Assembly (NCBI RefSeq): GCF_900188315.1
Contig: NZ_LT897781.1
Span: 2,604,001 to 2,668,000, forward strand
Reading direction: 5' to 3'
Length of the DNA stretch: 64,000 nucleotides
From: Marinobacter sp. es.042
Lineage (GTDB): Bacteria > Pseudomonadota > Gammaproteobacteria > Pseudomonadales > Oleiphilaceae
Below are positions 18,057 to 28,633 of the stretch, piece by piece. The position numbers and the translations under genes were made by a program. How positions within the stretch are numbered: the stretch's first letter is position 1; each line of letters opens with the position of its first letter. The notes under the pieces were generated by a model. That model was not told the DNA's origin and ran no database searches. It saw only the letters and a list, made by a program, of their open reading frames with translations.

Positions 18057-20132
18057 TCACACGTCGCCATAGCGCGTCCGGTCGCCGAGCCATCGGCGAA
18101 CCAGAGCCCGGACAACTTCCGGATGGAGCATCAGGCCCGGCGCCATTTTTCGAACCGGCTCAATCCAGCCCTTGTCGCGTTCGAAGTCCGCCAGACGAAA
18201 CTGCATCATACCGGTTTGCCGGGTACCCAAGACTTCGCCCGGCCCACGAATCTCCAGGTCTTTCTCGGCAATAAAGAAGCCATCCTGGCTGTCCCTGAGT
18301 GCCTGCAGGCGGGCCTTGCCATTGGCAGACAGGGGCGGGTGATACATCAACACACAAAAGCTCGCCTGCTCCCCCCGGCCAACCCGACCGCGAAGCTGAT
18401 GCAACTGGGCCAGGCCCAGGCGCTCAGGGTTCTCAATGATGATCAGCGAGGCATTGGGTACGTCAACGCCCACTTCAATGACCGTTGTTGCCACCAGCAG
18501 GTCCAGCTCGCCAACTTTGAACTGCTCCATCACCGCCGCCTTTTCCTGAGCCTTGAGCCGGCCATGCACCAGCCCCACTTTCAGATCCGGCAATCGCTCG
18601 GCAAGCTCCTGGGCAGTCACCTCCGCAGCTTGACACTGCAGAGCCTCGGATTCCGAGATCAGGGTGCAGACCCAATAGGCCTGTCGACCTTCCCGGCAGG
18701 CGCCCCGAACCCGCTCAATCACGTCTTCCCTGCGGCTGTCGGGAATCACGATGGTTTCGATCGGCTTCCGTCCTGGAGGCAGCTCATCAATCACCGAGGT
18801 ATCGAGATCGGCATAGGCGCTCATGGCAAGCGTACGGGGAATGGGTGTTGCGGTCATAATCAACTGGTGAGGTGCCAGTGAGCCACCGACACCCTTTTCC
18901 CGCAAGGCGAGCCTCTGGTGGACACCAAAACGATGCTGTTCATCGACGATCACCAGGGCAAGACGGTGGAACCTGACATCGTCCTGAAACAGGGCATGGG
19001 TGCCGATCACCACGGCGGCATCCCCTGACTGGACCGCTTCCAGCGTTTCGGCCCGGGCCTTTCCCTTTACCTTACCGGATAGCCACGCGAGACGGATGCC
19101 CAAAGGCTCCAGCCATGCCCGGAAATTCTGAAAATGCTGTTCGGCAAGGATTTCGGTGGGCGCCATCAGGGCTACTTGTGCACCGGCGCCAATAGCCTGC
19201 AAAGCCGCCAATGCCGCTACGACGGTCTTGCCCGAGCCAACATCGCCCTGAACAAGCCGGAGCATCGGCAGTGGCTGGCTCAGGTCCTGACGGATGTCGG
19301 CCAGTACATGACGCTGGGCACCGGTGAGTGCAAAGGGCAGGGAATCCAGGAAACGCTCGGGCAAATCTCCCGTGGGCAGGAGCGGGAGCGCTTCACGGGC
19401 CTGAATCTGTTCACGTACCTGGAGCAAGCTCAGCTGGTGGGCCAGCAGTTCTTCCATCACCAGGCGCTGTTGCGCCGGATGGCGTCCTTCCATAAGCAGG
19501 TTGACCGGCGCGCTGGCTGGCGGGGAATGCACCAGCTGGACGGCTTCGGTGATTGCGGGCAGCTGATACTCGGCCAGCAGGTTCCCGGGCAACCAGTCAC
19601 GGATCGGAAACCGGTCAAGATAGCCCAGAGCCTGCTGGCAGAGCGAGCGGACGCGAGGCTGCTGGATGCCCTCTGTCAGCGGGTAAACCGGGGTCAGGGT
19701 CGCCTCACCTTCCGCAGGCATGGGCGGCGGATTGATCTGGTACTCCGGGTGGTAGAACTCATAACCTGCGCGCCCGGGCCGGACTTCGCCAAAGCAGCGA
19801 ACCCTGGCGCCCTCGCTCAACTGGTTTTTCTGGGCCGCGTTGAAATGAAAAAAGCGCATCACCAGAAACCCGCTGTTATCCCGGAGAGTTACTTGCAAAC
19901 TGCGCCTGCGACCCATGATCAGGTCTGCTTTCATAACCTCCCCTTCCACCACGGCCACATCACCGATGCGAAGACTTCCCATGGGTATTACCCGGGTTCT
20001 GTCTTCGTATCGGTGAGGCAGGTGAAACAGCAGGTCCTGCAGGGAGGTAATACCCAGCTTGGCGAGCTTTTCTGCCAGGGCGTTTCCTACGCCCTTGAGC
20101 TGGGTGACCGGTATGTCATCCAGTGACGTCAT
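18057..20132 (-). CDS. recG: ATP-dependent DNA helicase RecG
   Basis: Remodels stalled forks and branch-migrates Holliday junctions. The 691-residue protein (E. coli 693) has an N-terminal wedge/OB domain, Walker A GDVGSGKTVVA, the DEQH box (VDEQHRFG), and helicase motifs including TATPIPRT and QLRGRVGRG. The start at 20132 (MTSLDDIPVTQLKGVG) fits family alignments. It lies 8 bp after the oxyR stop on the same strand, so oxyR-recG form one operon as in Pseudomonas, linking repair to peroxide stress. Confidence 0.97.
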   Translation of the reverse strand: MTSLDDIPVTQLKGVGNALAEKLAKLGITSLQDLLFHLPHRYEDRTRVIPMGSLRIGDVAVVEGEVMKADLIMGRRRSLQVTLRDNSGFLVMRFFHFNAAQKNQLSEGARVRCFGEVRPGRAGYEFYHPEYQINPPPMPAEGEATLTPVYPLTEGIQQPRVRSLCQQALGYLDRFPIRDWLPGNLLAEYQLPAITEAVQLVHSPPASAPVNLLMEGRHPAQQRLVMEELLAHQLSLLQVREQIQAREALPLLPTGDLPERFLDSLPFALTGAQRHVLADIRQDLSQPLPMLRLVQGDVGSGKTVVAALAALQAIGAGAQVALMAPTEILAEQHFQNFRAWLEPLGIRLAWLSGKVKGKARAETLEAVQSGDAAVVIGTHALFQDDVRFHRLALVIVDEQHRFGVHQRLALREKGVGGSLAPHQLIMTATPIPRTLAMSAYADLDTSVIDELPPGRKPIETIVIPDSRREDVIERVRGACREGRQAYWVCTLISESEALQCQAAEVTAQELAERLPDLKVGLVHGRLKAQEKAAVMEQFKVGELDLLVATTVIEVGVDVPNASLIIIENPERLGLAQLHQLRGRVGRGEQASFCVLMYHPPLSANGKARLQALRDSQDGFFIAEKDLEIRGPGEVLGTRQTGMMQFRLADFERDKGWIEPVRKMAPGLMLHPEVVRALVRRWLGDRTRYGDV

Positions 20133-20140
20133 AGTCAGGC

Positions 20141-21100
20141 TCAGGCGCTTTCGGCCACAACCGGTGTGTCTGTTTTCGCCTTTTCGATTACCCGGCACTG
20201 GCTGGCAGCCAGGGAGAGCACATCAATAGCCTTGGGCCGCGGGAACGTAACCCGCCAGGCCAGAGCCACCGTGCGGAACGGCACCGGGGACGCAAACGGT
20301 CGAACGGCCAGAATGTCCTCGTGGTACTGCATGGCGGTGGCGGCCGAGAGCGGTAACACCGTAATGCCCAGGCCGGAAGCGACCATATGGCGAATGGTTT
20401 CCAGGGAACTGCCTTCGGTCACCAGCGCCGGTGAGCCGTTGTTTGCCCGGTGTGTTACGGCCTCTACCAGGGGTGGGCAGGATTCCAGAACCTGATCCCG
20501 GAAACAGTGTCCGGGCCCGAGCAATAGCAATTGCTCCTTGGCCAGCTCGTCGGCAGTCAACTGCTCCTTCCTGGCCAGCGGATGTCCGGCGGGCAGCAAC
20601 ACTACGAACGGTTCGTCATAGAGCGGCAGGGTAACCACTTCCGGCTCCTCGAACGGCAGGGCAATAATAATGGCATCCAGCTCAGACTGCCGGAGTTTCT
20701 GCCTCAGGTTGGCGGTATAGTTCTCTTCGATATAGAGCGGCATTTCCGGGGCCGCACGCCTCAATTCCGGGAGCAAGTGCGGGAACAGATAGGGCCCGAT
20801 GGTGTAGATCGCACCGACCTTCAGAGGCGAATTGAGCTGGTTCTTGCCATCCTGCGCCATGTCCTTGATCAGGCCGACCTGATCGAGCACCCGCTGGGCC
20901 TGCTCGATAATGCGCAGACCGGTTTCGGTCACGCGGATGCTGCTTTTGCTTCGCTCGAATAGAGGGATACCGAGCTCGTCTTCCAGCTTTTTCACAGCAA
21001 CACTGAGCGTTGGCTGGCTGACATGGCAACGCTCTGCAGCCCGGCCAAAATGCCTTTCGCGGGCCAGCGTAACGACGTATCGTAACTCGGTGAGAGTCAT
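20141..21100 (-). CDS. oxyR: Peroxide-sensing LysR-type regulator OxyR
   Basis: A 319-residue LysR-family activator with an N-terminal winged helix (RHFGRAAERCHVSQPTLS). The redox cysteines fall at residues 199 and 208 (GPGHCFRDQVLESC), the same numbers as in E. coli OxyR, which form a disulfide on exposure to hydrogen peroxide. The gene is co-directional with recG. Only 76 bp separates it from the divergent epimerase-like gene, where autoregulation would be expected, but I could not define an operator. Confidence 0.96.
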   Translation of the reverse strand: MTLTELRYVVTLARERHFGRAAERCHVSQPTLSVAVKKLEDELGIPLFERSKSSIRVTETGLRIIEQAQRVLDQVGLIKDMAQDGKNQLNSPLKVGAIYTIGPYLFPHLLPELRRAAPEMPLYIEENYTANLRQKLRQSELDAIIIALPFEEPEVVTLPLYDEPFVVLLPAGHPLARKEQLTADELAKEQLLLLGPGHCFRDQVLESCPPLVEAVTHRANNGSPALVTEGSSLETIRHMVASGLGITVLPLSAATAMQYHEDILAVRPFASPVPFRTVALAWRVTFPRPKAIDVLSLAASQCRVIEKAKTDTPVVAESA

Positions 21101-21176
21101 GGTGAGCTCCGGTCAGATAGATGCGGGTCGAAGTTTCACGAATTTATGAGGTAAAGCATAAGGATTGAAATTGTCT

Positions 21177-22043
21177 ATGGCAATCACTGAAAGTCGTAAG
21201 GCGCCCCGAATTCTCGTTGCCGGTTGCGGCAAACTCGGTGGCGCCATTGCCAGTCGGCTGACAACCTCGGCCACCGTGTTTGGCCTGCGGCGAAATCCCG
21301 GGCGTGTTCCCGAGGGCGTTCAGGGCATTGGCGCCGATCTGACCAGGTCTGAGACCCTGGCCCGCAGACTTCCTGCTGACCTCGATATCATCCTCTATTG
21401 CCTGACGCCCTCCAGCTACGACCAACAGGGCTATCGCGATGCCTATGTGACTGGCCTGGAAAATTTGTTGGCGGCCCTCGGCAGTCAGTCTCTGAAGCAC
21501 CTGTTCTTTGTGAGCAGCAGCAGTGTCTATTCACAGGATGACGACAGCTGGGTGGATGAATCCAGCCCCACAAAACCGGCCCGGTTCAGCGGAGAGCAGG
21601 TCCTCGCCGGTGAACAGACCGCATTGGAAAGCGGCCATCCAGCGACAATCATTCGGTACAGCGGCATTTACGGACCTTCACGGCGGCGTTTTCTCGAGGA
21701 GGTCCGGGAGGGGCGCATGAATCCGGCGAAGCCAGCACCATTCAGTAACCGGATTCACGAGGAGGATGCAGCGGAGGCGGCTGCCCACCTTGTGAAGCTG
21801 GCACTTTCGGGGGCGTCACTCGAGACCTGCTATCTTGCCAGCGATTGCGAGCCGGTAAGACTTGATGAGGTAGTAGATTGGGTGCGGCAGCAAACGCCCT
21901 GCGCCGATCCGCAGCCCGATGCCCGGAAAGGCGGCCGGGCCGGGAGCAAACGCTGCAGCAACAAGCGACTGCTGGGCACCGGCTTCCAGTTCCGCTATCC
22001 GGATTTCCGTGCCGGCTACCGCGCCATGATTGACCAGGGATAA
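21177..22043 (+). CDS. NAD-dependent epimerase/dehydratase-family protein (YeeZ-like)
   Basis: A 288-residue extended short-chain dehydrogenase with a Rossmann motif at the N-terminus (VAGCGKLGGAIASRL), a central FFVSSSSVYSQ strand, and a YSGIYGP segment that holds the Tyr position. The Lys partner of the usual YxxxK is not evident, a known feature of the YeeZ-like subfamily, so the catalytic activity is uncertain. The ATG at 21177 is preferred; TTG codons at 21165 and 21171 are also in frame. It is divergent from oxyR and convergent with ridA. Confidence 0.8.
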   Translation: MAITESRKAPRILVAGCGKLGGAIASRLTTSATVFGLRRNPGRVPEGVQGIGADLTRSETLARRLPADLDIILYCLTPSSYDQQGYRDAYVTGLENLLAALGSQSLKHLFFVSSSSVYSQDDDSWVDESSPTKPARFSGEQVLAGEQTALESGHPATIIRYSGIYGPSRRRFLEEVREGRMNPAKPAPFSNRIHEEDAAEAAAHLVKLALSGASLETCYLASDCEPVRLDEVVDWVRQQTPCADPQPDARKGGRAGSKRCSNKRLLGTGFQFRYPDFRAGYRAMIDQG

Positions 22044-22058
22044 GCCTCCGGCATTAAA

Positions 22059-22080
22059 AAAGGCGGCCAAGGCCGCCTTT
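22059..22080. terminator. Bidirectional terminator between the epimerase and ridA
   Basis: AAAGGCGGCC and GGCCGCCTTT form a near-perfect palindrome with A-run and T-run on opposite sides, located between two convergent genes. Confidence 0.85.
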
Positions 22081-22104
22081 TATCAATGCCGGTGTTTTCA
22101 GGTC

Positions 22105-22491
22105 TTAGCTGAGCACCATCACCGCTTCCATTTCAATGGGCACTCCCTTGGGCAGCGCTGCGACACCTACCGCCGCTCGGGCCGGATACGGCTCCTGGAA
22201 ATAGGTGGCCATGATCTCGTTGACCGTGGCGAAATTGGCCAGGTCCGTCATGTAGATGTTCAGTTTCACAATGTCCTTCAGCTCGCCACCGGCGGCCTCG
22301 CAAACAGCCTTGAGGTTATCGAATACCTGCCGGGTCTTGGCAGAGAAATCGCCTGCGACCACTTCCATGGTTTCCGGCACCAGCGGAATCTGGCCAGACA
22401 GGTACACGGTATCCCCTGCCTTTACCGCCTGGGAGTATGTGCCGATCGCCTGGGGCGCATTCTCGGTCTGAATTACGGATTTGTTGGTCAT
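22105..22491 (-). CDS. ridA: Reactive enamine/imine deaminase RidA
   Basis: Hydrolyses reactive 2-aminoacrylate and related imines made by PLP enzymes. The 128-residue protein has the family C-terminal signature ([20 protein letters not shown]) with the Arg that binds the substrate carboxylate. The ATG at 22491 ([13 protein letters not shown]) is the family start; the frame upstream is spurious. It follows spoT by 78 bp on the same strand, as in many gammaproteobacteria. Confidence 0.95.
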   Translation of the reverse strand: MTNKSVIQTENAPQAIGTYSQAVKAGDTVYLSGQIPLVPETMEVVAGDFSAKTRQVFDNLKAVCEAAGGELKDIVKLNIYMTDLANFATVNEIMATYFQEPYPARAAVGVAALPKGVPIEMEAVMVLS

Positions 22492-22569
22492 GACCCTTGG
22501 TTTCCTCTCTTTCAAAACGCCAATCCTCGCCCTTGCGTGGCGCGCCTGTCAACCGGGCTTTGGTCGGGG

Positions 22570-24711
22570 TCAGTGCCGCACACGGCTGATGTGGGTAATC
22601 GCACGAATGTTGCGGATCCGGCGCATCACCCGGGCCAGGTGCCGGCGACCATTAACGTGTACCACCAGACTGACAACGCCAAAGCGGGCGTTCTGCTCTT
22701 CCACGTTAATGCGCTCGATGTTGCCGTCCGCCATGGCAACCGCATTGGCCATCTCGGCAATCACACCGCGCTGGCGCTCCAGCTCTACCCGGAGCTCCAC
22801 GGAAAATTCGTCGGTAATGTCCTTGGCCCATTTAAGATGCGTGAGGCGAGCCCGCCCCTCATCGTCCTCGGGCAACCGGGAACAGGTATCGGAATGAATC
22901 ACCATACCTTTGCCGGAATCCATCACCCCAACCACCGGGTCTCCCGGAATCGGCTTGCAACAGCTGGCGAACCGGACCAGAAGGCCTTCCGTGCCACGAA
23001 TGGTCACCGGGCTGTGATTGCCACCCTCTATATCCCTGGGGGCTTCAATGGCTTCGGCGACCTCTGAGCCGCTCGCGAGCTGACGAGCCACCAGATAGGC
23101 CATCCGGTTGCCGAGCCCGATGTCACTGATCAGATCATCAAAACTGTTCACCTGATTGTGGTTCACCACCGCTTGCTTCTGGGCTTCGCTGATTTCGGAC
23201 AATTTCGCACCAAACCCCTTCAGGGATTTCTTCAGCAGGGTGCGACCGAGCTCCAGCGATTCCGCGCGCTTCTGGCTCTTGAGCACGTGCCGGATGCTGC
23301 TCCGGGCCTTGCCGGTCACCACGAAACTGAGCCAGGCCGGGTTGGGCCGGGCGCCGGGCGCAGTGATGATTTCCACGGTCTGGCCACTTTGCAGAGGCTG
23401 GCTGAGGGAACCCAGGTTGCGGTTGATTCGACAGGCTACAGTGGCGTTGCCGATGTCCGTGTGGATGGCATAGGCAAAGTCCACCGGCGTTGCCCCGCTT
23501 GGCAACTCCATGATGCGGCCTTTCGGGGTGAAAACGTATATCTCGTCCGGGAACAGGTCTACCTTCACATGCTCGATAAACTCCATCGAGTCATCGGCCC
23601 GTTCCCGCATTTCCATTAGCCCCTTCACCCAGCGGTCGACCCGGGCCTGATTGGCGCTGGTCACGCTGCTGGGCTCATTCTTGTACATCCAGTGCGCCGC
23701 AATCCCGTTATTGGCGATATGCTCCATCTCCTCGGTACGGATCTGGATCTCGATGTTCACATGCATCCCGAACAGAGTGGTGTGGATGGACTGATAGCCA
23801 TTGGCCTTGGGCATGGCTATGTAATCCTTGAAGCGGCCCGGGAGGGGTTTGTAGAGGCTGTGTACGGCGCCAAGGATCCGATAGCAGTCGTCTTCGGTAT
23901 CGGTGATGATCCGGAACGCGTAAACATCCATGATTTCATGGAAGGATTTCTGCTTGAACTTCATCTTGTTGTAGATGCTGTTCAGGTGCTTTTCCCGACC
24001 CAGAATCCGCCCCGGCAGGCCGCGCTCTTCAAGCTTTTCCTGCAATTTGCCACGAATATCCTCGATGATTTCGCGGTGGCTGCCCCTGAGCTTGTCCACC
24101 GCTTTTGAAATGTACTTCGAACGCATCGGATACAGGGAAGTGAACCCCAGATCCTCGAGTTCGGTGCAGATCGAGTGCATGCCCAGGCGGTTCGCTATGG
24201 GGGCGTAGATATCGAGGGTCTCGGTGGCAATGCGCTGCCGCTTCTCATAGGGCATGGGGCCAAGGGTGCGCATATTGTGGAGGCGGTCCGCCAACTTCAC
24301 CAGAATGACCCGAATATCTCTGGCCATGGCCAGAGTCATCTTCTGGAAGTTTTCAGCCTGGGCTTCCGCCCGGGACCGGAATTCGATCTGGGTAAGCTTG
24401 CTGACCCCATCCACCAGCTCCGCAACATCGTCGCCAAACTGCTCCGCCAGGGCATCCTTGGGAATGCCGGTGTCTTCGATCACATCGTGAAGCATCGCCG
24501 CCATCAGGCTCTGATGGTCCAGCCGGAGATCGGCGAGAATATGGGCGACAGCCAGGGGATGAGTAATGTACCGGTCGCCGCTTTTACGCATCTGGCCCTC
24601 GTGGGCCTGCTCGGCATAATAATAGGCGCGTCGCACCTGATTGATGCGAGTGGTATCAAGATAGGAACTTAGCTCTTGAGCCAGTCCTTCAACCGTAGCC
24701 TCTGCCGACAC
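22570..24711 (-). CDS. spoT: Bifunctional (p)ppGpp synthetase/hydrolase SpoT
   Basis: Controls the stringent-response alarmone. The 713-residue protein has the HD hydrolase domain (MLHDVIEDTG near residue 72), a RelA-type synthetase domain (NGYQSIHT near residue 308), a TGS domain (VFTPKGRIMELPSGATPVDF near residue 390), and a C-terminal ACT domain. Both catalytic motifs are intact, so it should be bifunctional. It sits in the gmk-rpoZ-spoT-ridA group, but a terminator lies between rpoZ and spoT. Confidence 0.97.
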   Translation of the reverse strand: MSAEATVEGLAQELSSYLDTTRINQVRRAYYYAEQAHEGQMRKSGDRYITHPLAVAHILADLRLDHQSLMAAMLHDVIEDTGIPKDALAEQFGDDVAELVDGVSKLTQIEFRSRAEAQAENFQKMTLAMARDIRVILVKLADRLHNMRTLGPMPYEKRQRIATETLDIYAPIANRLGMHSICTELEDLGFTSLYPMRSKYISKAVDKLRGSHREIIEDIRGKLQEKLEERGLPGRILGREKHLNSIYNKMKFKQKSFHEIMDVYAFRIITDTEDDCYRILGAVHSLYKPLPGRFKDYIAMPKANGYQSIHTTLFGMHVNIEIQIRTEEMEHIANNGIAAHWMYKNEPSSVTSANQARVDRWVKGLMEMRERADDSMEFIEHVKVDLFPDEIYVFTPKGRIMELPSGATPVDFAYAIHTDIGNATVACRINRNLGSLSQPLQSGQTVEIITAPGARPNPAWLSFVVTGKARSSIRHVLKSQKRAESLELGRTLLKKSLKGFGAKLSEISEAQKQAVVNHNQVNSFDDLISDIGLGNRMAYLVARQLASGSEVAEAIEAPRDIEGGNHSPVTIRGTEGLLVRFASCCKPIPGDPVVGVMDSGKGMVIHSDTCSRLPEDDEGRARLTHLKWAKDITDEFSVELRVELERQRGVIAEMANAVAMADGNIERINVEEQNARFGVVSLVVHVNGRRHLARVMRRIRNIRAITHISRVRH

Positions 24712-24743
24712 CGCGCCTCCACGACTTCATGAAATTCAGGGAC

Positions 24744-24771
24744 AAAAAAACCCGAATGCACGCATCCGGGT
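24744..24771 (-). terminator. Rho-independent terminator after rpoZ
   Basis: Read on the minus strand, ACCCGGATGC and GCATTCGGGT form a stem with one mismatch, followed by seven T residues. It lies between rpoZ and spoT and suggests that spoT transcription depends on readthrough or on a separate promoter. Confidence 0.8.
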
Positions 24772-24884
24772 CCTTCCAGAGTCCTTCCAGCAACGTTCCA
24801 TAGCTACACTATAAAACCGCGGGGACAGATTTCAATGCTTCTCGCTTGCGGACAGGTACTTATATACCCGGGTCCGCAGCTGGG

Positions 24885-25097
24885 TCACTCGTCGTCTTCT
24901 TCCTTGAGGAGATCACGAGTAATCTTGCCTTCGGCAATTTCGCGCAGAGCGATAACCGTGGGCTTATCATTTTCTTCAGCCACCATCGGCTCGGCACCCT
25001 TGGTAGCGAGCTGACGGGCACGCTTGGTTGCCAGCATTACCAGCTGGAAGCGGTTATCAACGTTTTCCAGACAATCTTCAACGGTAACTCGTGCCAT
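24885..25097 (-). CDS. rpoZ: RNA polymerase omega subunit
   Basis: A 70-residue protein that assists folding of beta-prime and forms part of the ppGpp site. [20 protein letters not shown] and the ATKRARQL helix are classic. It is shorter than E. coli omega (91) by loss of the tail. It lies between gmk and spoT as in E. coli. Confidence 0.97.
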   Translation of the reverse strand: MARVTVEDCLENVDNRFQLVMLATKRARQLATKGAEPMVAEENDKPTVIALREIAEGKITRDLLKEEDDE

Positions 25098-25183
25098 AAC
25101 TTCCCCGACTCATAAAATGACTGTTTCAGCAGACCGCACAGTTTACTGTGGCCGGTTCAATTTGTATACAGGAAAACCCCGTA

Positions 25184-25876
<693 letters not shown>

Positions 25877-25964
25877 TTATACGGACTTTGGCAAAACACC
25901 GCACCCCACGAGGGCGTCAGCTGATACCATTTGCCTATCCACTGTTCAGCGACTGCAAGAACCC

Positions 25965-26786
25965 ATGCGAACCACCATCGACATCACCGTGAAGCAGCCA
26001 GGCAAAGCCATCGACGCCCTGAGCGAGGCGGCCCCCGGGCTTTCGCGTCAGAAAATCAAGGACGCCATGACCAAAGGCGCCTGCTGGTGGACTCACAAAG
26101 GCAAACGCCTCCGGCTACGCCGTGCCACAAAGGAGTTAAAACCGGGTATCCGATTACAGCTTTACTACGATGAGAAGGTGCTTGAGAGGAAACCGGGAAA
26201 GCCGATTCTCCTGGAGAATGCGGGGCGCTACACCGTCTGGTTCAAACCTCATGGACTTCTGGCCCAGGGCTCCCAGTGGGGCGACCATTGCAGCTTGCTT
26301 CGCCTGGCCGAAATCCAGCTTGAGCAACCATGCTATCTGATCCACAGGCTCGACGCCGACGCTGCCGGACTGATGCTGATCGCCCATGATTCGAAAGCGG
26401 CCGGCGCCCTTTCCCAGTGTTTTTCGGGGAGGACCATGACCAAACACTACAAGGCGCGAGTGGCCGGCCTTTTGAACGCTCGGGAGCAGCTCGTTGATGC
26501 GCCCGTCGAGGGCAAGGCGGCCATCAGTCGTGTATCAACGCTCGAGCTGGACGAAACCGGGGAAACTTCGCTGGTGGAAGTCAGTATCGAAACCGGACGG
26601 AAACACCAGATTCGCCGGCATCTGGCGGGCCTCGGCCATCCGATCATCGGTGATCGCCTTTACGGGCGACCGGCCGGCGCACCCCTGCAGCTCCTTGCCT
26701 TTTACCTGGAATTCGACTGCCCTTTGAACAAGCGCAAGATGATGTTCGAACTGCCGGCGGAACTGAGCGACCTCACACTGAATTGA
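25965..26786 (+). CDS. RluA-family RNA pseudouridine synthase
   Basis: A 273-residue enzyme that isomerises uridine in RNA. The catalytic motif HRLDADAAGL is near residue 127, with Asp as nucleophile, and the Arg/His-rich TGRKHQIRRHL motif is near residue 210. The N-terminal 70 residues look like a degenerate S4-like domain. The target base cannot be assigned; it is not a clear match for RluC, RluD or TruC. Confidence 0.9.
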   Translation: MRTTIDITVKQPGKAIDALSEAAPGLSRQKIKDAMTKGACWWTHKGKRLRLRRATKELKPGIRLQLYYDEKVLERKPGKPILLENAGRYTVWFKPHGLLAQGSQWGDHCSLLRLAEIQLEQPCYLIHRLDADAAGLMLIAHDSKAAGALSQCFSGRTMTKHYKARVAGLLNAREQLVDAPVEGKAAISRVSTLELDETGETSLVEVSIETGRKHQIRRHLAGLGHPIIGDRLYGRPAGAPLQLLAFYLEFDCPLNKRKMMFELPAELSDLTLN

Positions 26787-26807
26787 CCACCGGCGTAGAG
26801 ATCCGAC

Positions 26808-27674
26808 TTATTCCAGATTCTGAACCTGCTCTCGCATCTGCTCGATCAGAACCTTGAGATCCACTGCAGTACGGGTAACGCCGGCATCAATGCTCTTGCT
26901 GCTCAGGGTGTTGGCCTCTCGATTCAGCTCCTGCATGAGAAAATCCAGCCGCCGACCGATGGCATCTTCGCTTTTCAGAGTATCGGACACCTCATCGATA
27001 TGGGCATCCAGCCGGTCCAGCTCCTCGGCCACATCGCTTTTCTGGGCCAGCATCACCATCTCCTGGGCAACCCGCTCGGCATCCAGTTCCACTTTGGCTT
27101 TTTCGAACCGCTCTCGCAGCGCTTTCTCCTGCGCCTCGAGCAATTCCGGCATACGCCTACGGACGTCGGCAACGAGGTCACCCATGGTTTTCAAGCGATC
27201 TTCGAACAGTGGCCGCAGGCGCTCCCCTTCCCGTTCGCGCACCAATGCAAGTTCGGCCACGGTTTGCTTGAACAGTCCGACGGCAGCCTCTTTTGCAGGG
27301 CTATAATCCTGTTCCGGCACTGACAGCACGCCCGGCCACCTGAGTATGTCCAGGGCATTGATGTGGGCCGGATTATCCAGAATCCGGTTGATATGGTTGG
27401 CCGCCTCATTCACCGCCTGGGCCATGTCTTCGCTGATCTCGAAACTTTGCGAGCCTTTCTCTGCCGACTGCAAGCGCATGGAGACATCCACCTTGCCCCG
27501 TTTCAGCTGCTTTCTCAGCTCCTCCCGGAACCTGTTCTCCAGCTCACGGAACGCTTCCGGCAGACGGAAGGAGGGTTCGAGATACCGGTGATTCACAGTC
27601 CGAATTTCACAGGTCAACGTTCCCCAGTCTCCCTGGACGTCCTTGCGGGTAAATGCAGTCATACTTCGAATCAT
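26808..27674 (-). CDS. yicC: YicC/YloC-family endoribonuclease
   Basis: A 288-residue protein with the family N-terminus MIRSMTAFTRKD and C-terminal FLMQELNREANTLSSKS, at full length. The family has been shown to be endoribonucleases that act on small RNAs in E. coli (YicC/RyhB). It is divergent from rph, the conserved arrangement. Confidence 0.94.
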   Translation of the reverse strand: MIRSMTAFTRKDVQGDWGTLTCEIRTVNHRYLEPSFRLPEAFRELENRFREELRKQLKRGKVDVSMRLQSAEKGSQSFEISEDMAQAVNEAANHINRILDNPAHINALDILRWPGVLSVPEQDYSPAKEAAVGLFKQTVAELALVREREGERLRPLFEDRLKTMGDLVADVRRRMPELLEAQEKALRERFEKAKVELDAERVAQEMVMLAQKSDVAEELDRLDAHIDEVSDTLKSEDAIGRRLDFLMQELNREANTLSSKSIDAGVTRTAVDLKVLIEQMREQVQNLE

Positions 27675-27762
27675 GTCAGCTCCGCTTCCATAGAGGTGTA
27701 TCGATGAAGTTTAACAGGCTCTTAACAGCAACGGCGAACCGGACAAAAGGCCAACCCCAACG

Positions 27763-27771
27763 TGATATACT
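27763..27771 (+). promoter_or_regulatory. Extended -10 promoter for rph
   Basis: TGATATACT combines the TGn extension with a TATACT hexamer (27766-27771), 72 bp before the rph start. No strong -35 is seen, as expected for an extended -10 promoter. Confidence 0.5.
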
Positions 27772-27842
27772 GACCGCCCTTTTCGACAAACGTTCGCCCG
27801 GGGCTTGCTCCCGGACATTCAAAACTGACTTCAGGAAACACT

Positions 27843-28559
27843 ATGCGTCCAAGCGGCAGAACGCCCGAGCAACCCAGAGATGTTCGAATCACCCGCAACT
27901 ACACCCGTCACGCCGAAGGCTCCGTGCTGGTGGAATTCGGGGACACAAAAGTCATCTGCACTGCCTCCGTCGAAAACAAGGTCCCCCCGTTTCTGAGGGG
28001 TGAAGGCAAGGGCTGGATCACCGCCGAATACGGCATGCTGCCCCGCTCTACCGGCAGCCGAATGGGCCGTGAAGCCGCCCGCGGCAAACAGGGTGGCCGG
28101 ACCGTCGAAATCCAGCGCCTGATTGGTCGCTCCCTGCGTGCAGCGGTAGATCTGACCGCCCTCGGCGAACACTCCATCACCATTGATTGCGACGTCATCC
28201 AGGCCGACGGCGGCACCCGCACCGCGGCCATCACCGGCGGCTGCGTAGCATTGGTTGATGCCCTGAACCACCTGGTCGCTGAAAAGCGCCTGAAGAAATC
28301 CCCCCTCAAGCAGATGGTCGCCGCGCTTTCAGTCGGTGTTTACAAAGGCACCCCGGTGGTGGATCTGGACTACCCGGAAGACTCCGAAGCCGAAACCGAC
28401 ATGAATGTGATCATGACGGACCAGGGCGGTTTCATTGAGATACAGGGAACGGCGGAAGGTGCGCCTTTTGTTCAGGAAGAACTGGACAGCATGCTGACTC
28501 TGGCCAAACAGGGTATCGAGCAGTTGTTCGAGATTCAGAAGGCAGCGCTGGCTGATTAA
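27843..28559 (+). CDS. rph: Ribonuclease PH
   Basis: Phosphorolytic 3'-5' exoribonuclease that trims tRNA 3' ends. The 238-residue protein begins [16 protein letters not shown] and has the EYGMLPRST and [16 protein letters not shown] motifs that bind phosphate and RNA, at full length. Unlike E. coli K-12, there is no frameshift. The cluster yicC-rph-crc-pyrE matches Pseudomonas. Confidence 0.97.
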   Translation: MRPSGRTPEQPRDVRITRNYTRHAEGSVLVEFGDTKVICTASVENKVPPFLRGEGKGWITAEYGMLPRSTGSRMGREAARGKQGGRTVEIQRLIGRSLRAAVDLTALGEHSITIDCDVIQADGGTRTAAITGGCVALVDALNHLVAEKRLKKSPLKQMVAALSVGVYKGTPVVDLDYPEDSEAETDMNVIMTDQGGFIEIQGTAEGAPFVQEELDSMLTLAKQGIEQLFEIQKAALAD

Positions 28560-28570
28560 GTTTGTCGCCC

Positions 28571-28605
28571 GCGTGTCCGGAGGGGGAAACCTTTCCGGGA
28601 CACGC
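28571..28605. other. Hairpin after rph, without a T-run
   Basis: GCGTGTCC (28571-28578) pairs with GGACACGC (28598-28605), and the inner GGA/TCC can extend it. There is no T-run, so it may block 3' exonucleases on the rph mRNA instead of terminating it. Confidence 0.5.
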
Positions 28606-28633
28606 TACTGTTCGAAAAACCTCACAAACCCGG

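Noticed and set aside
19134..20126. A 330-codon plus-strand frame opposite recG
   Set aside because: It is antisense to a full-length recG with all helicase motifs.
22030..23067. A 345-codon plus-strand frame across ridA and the 3' part of spoT
   Set aside because: It spans two well-identified genes on the other strand and crosses a terminator; no family features.
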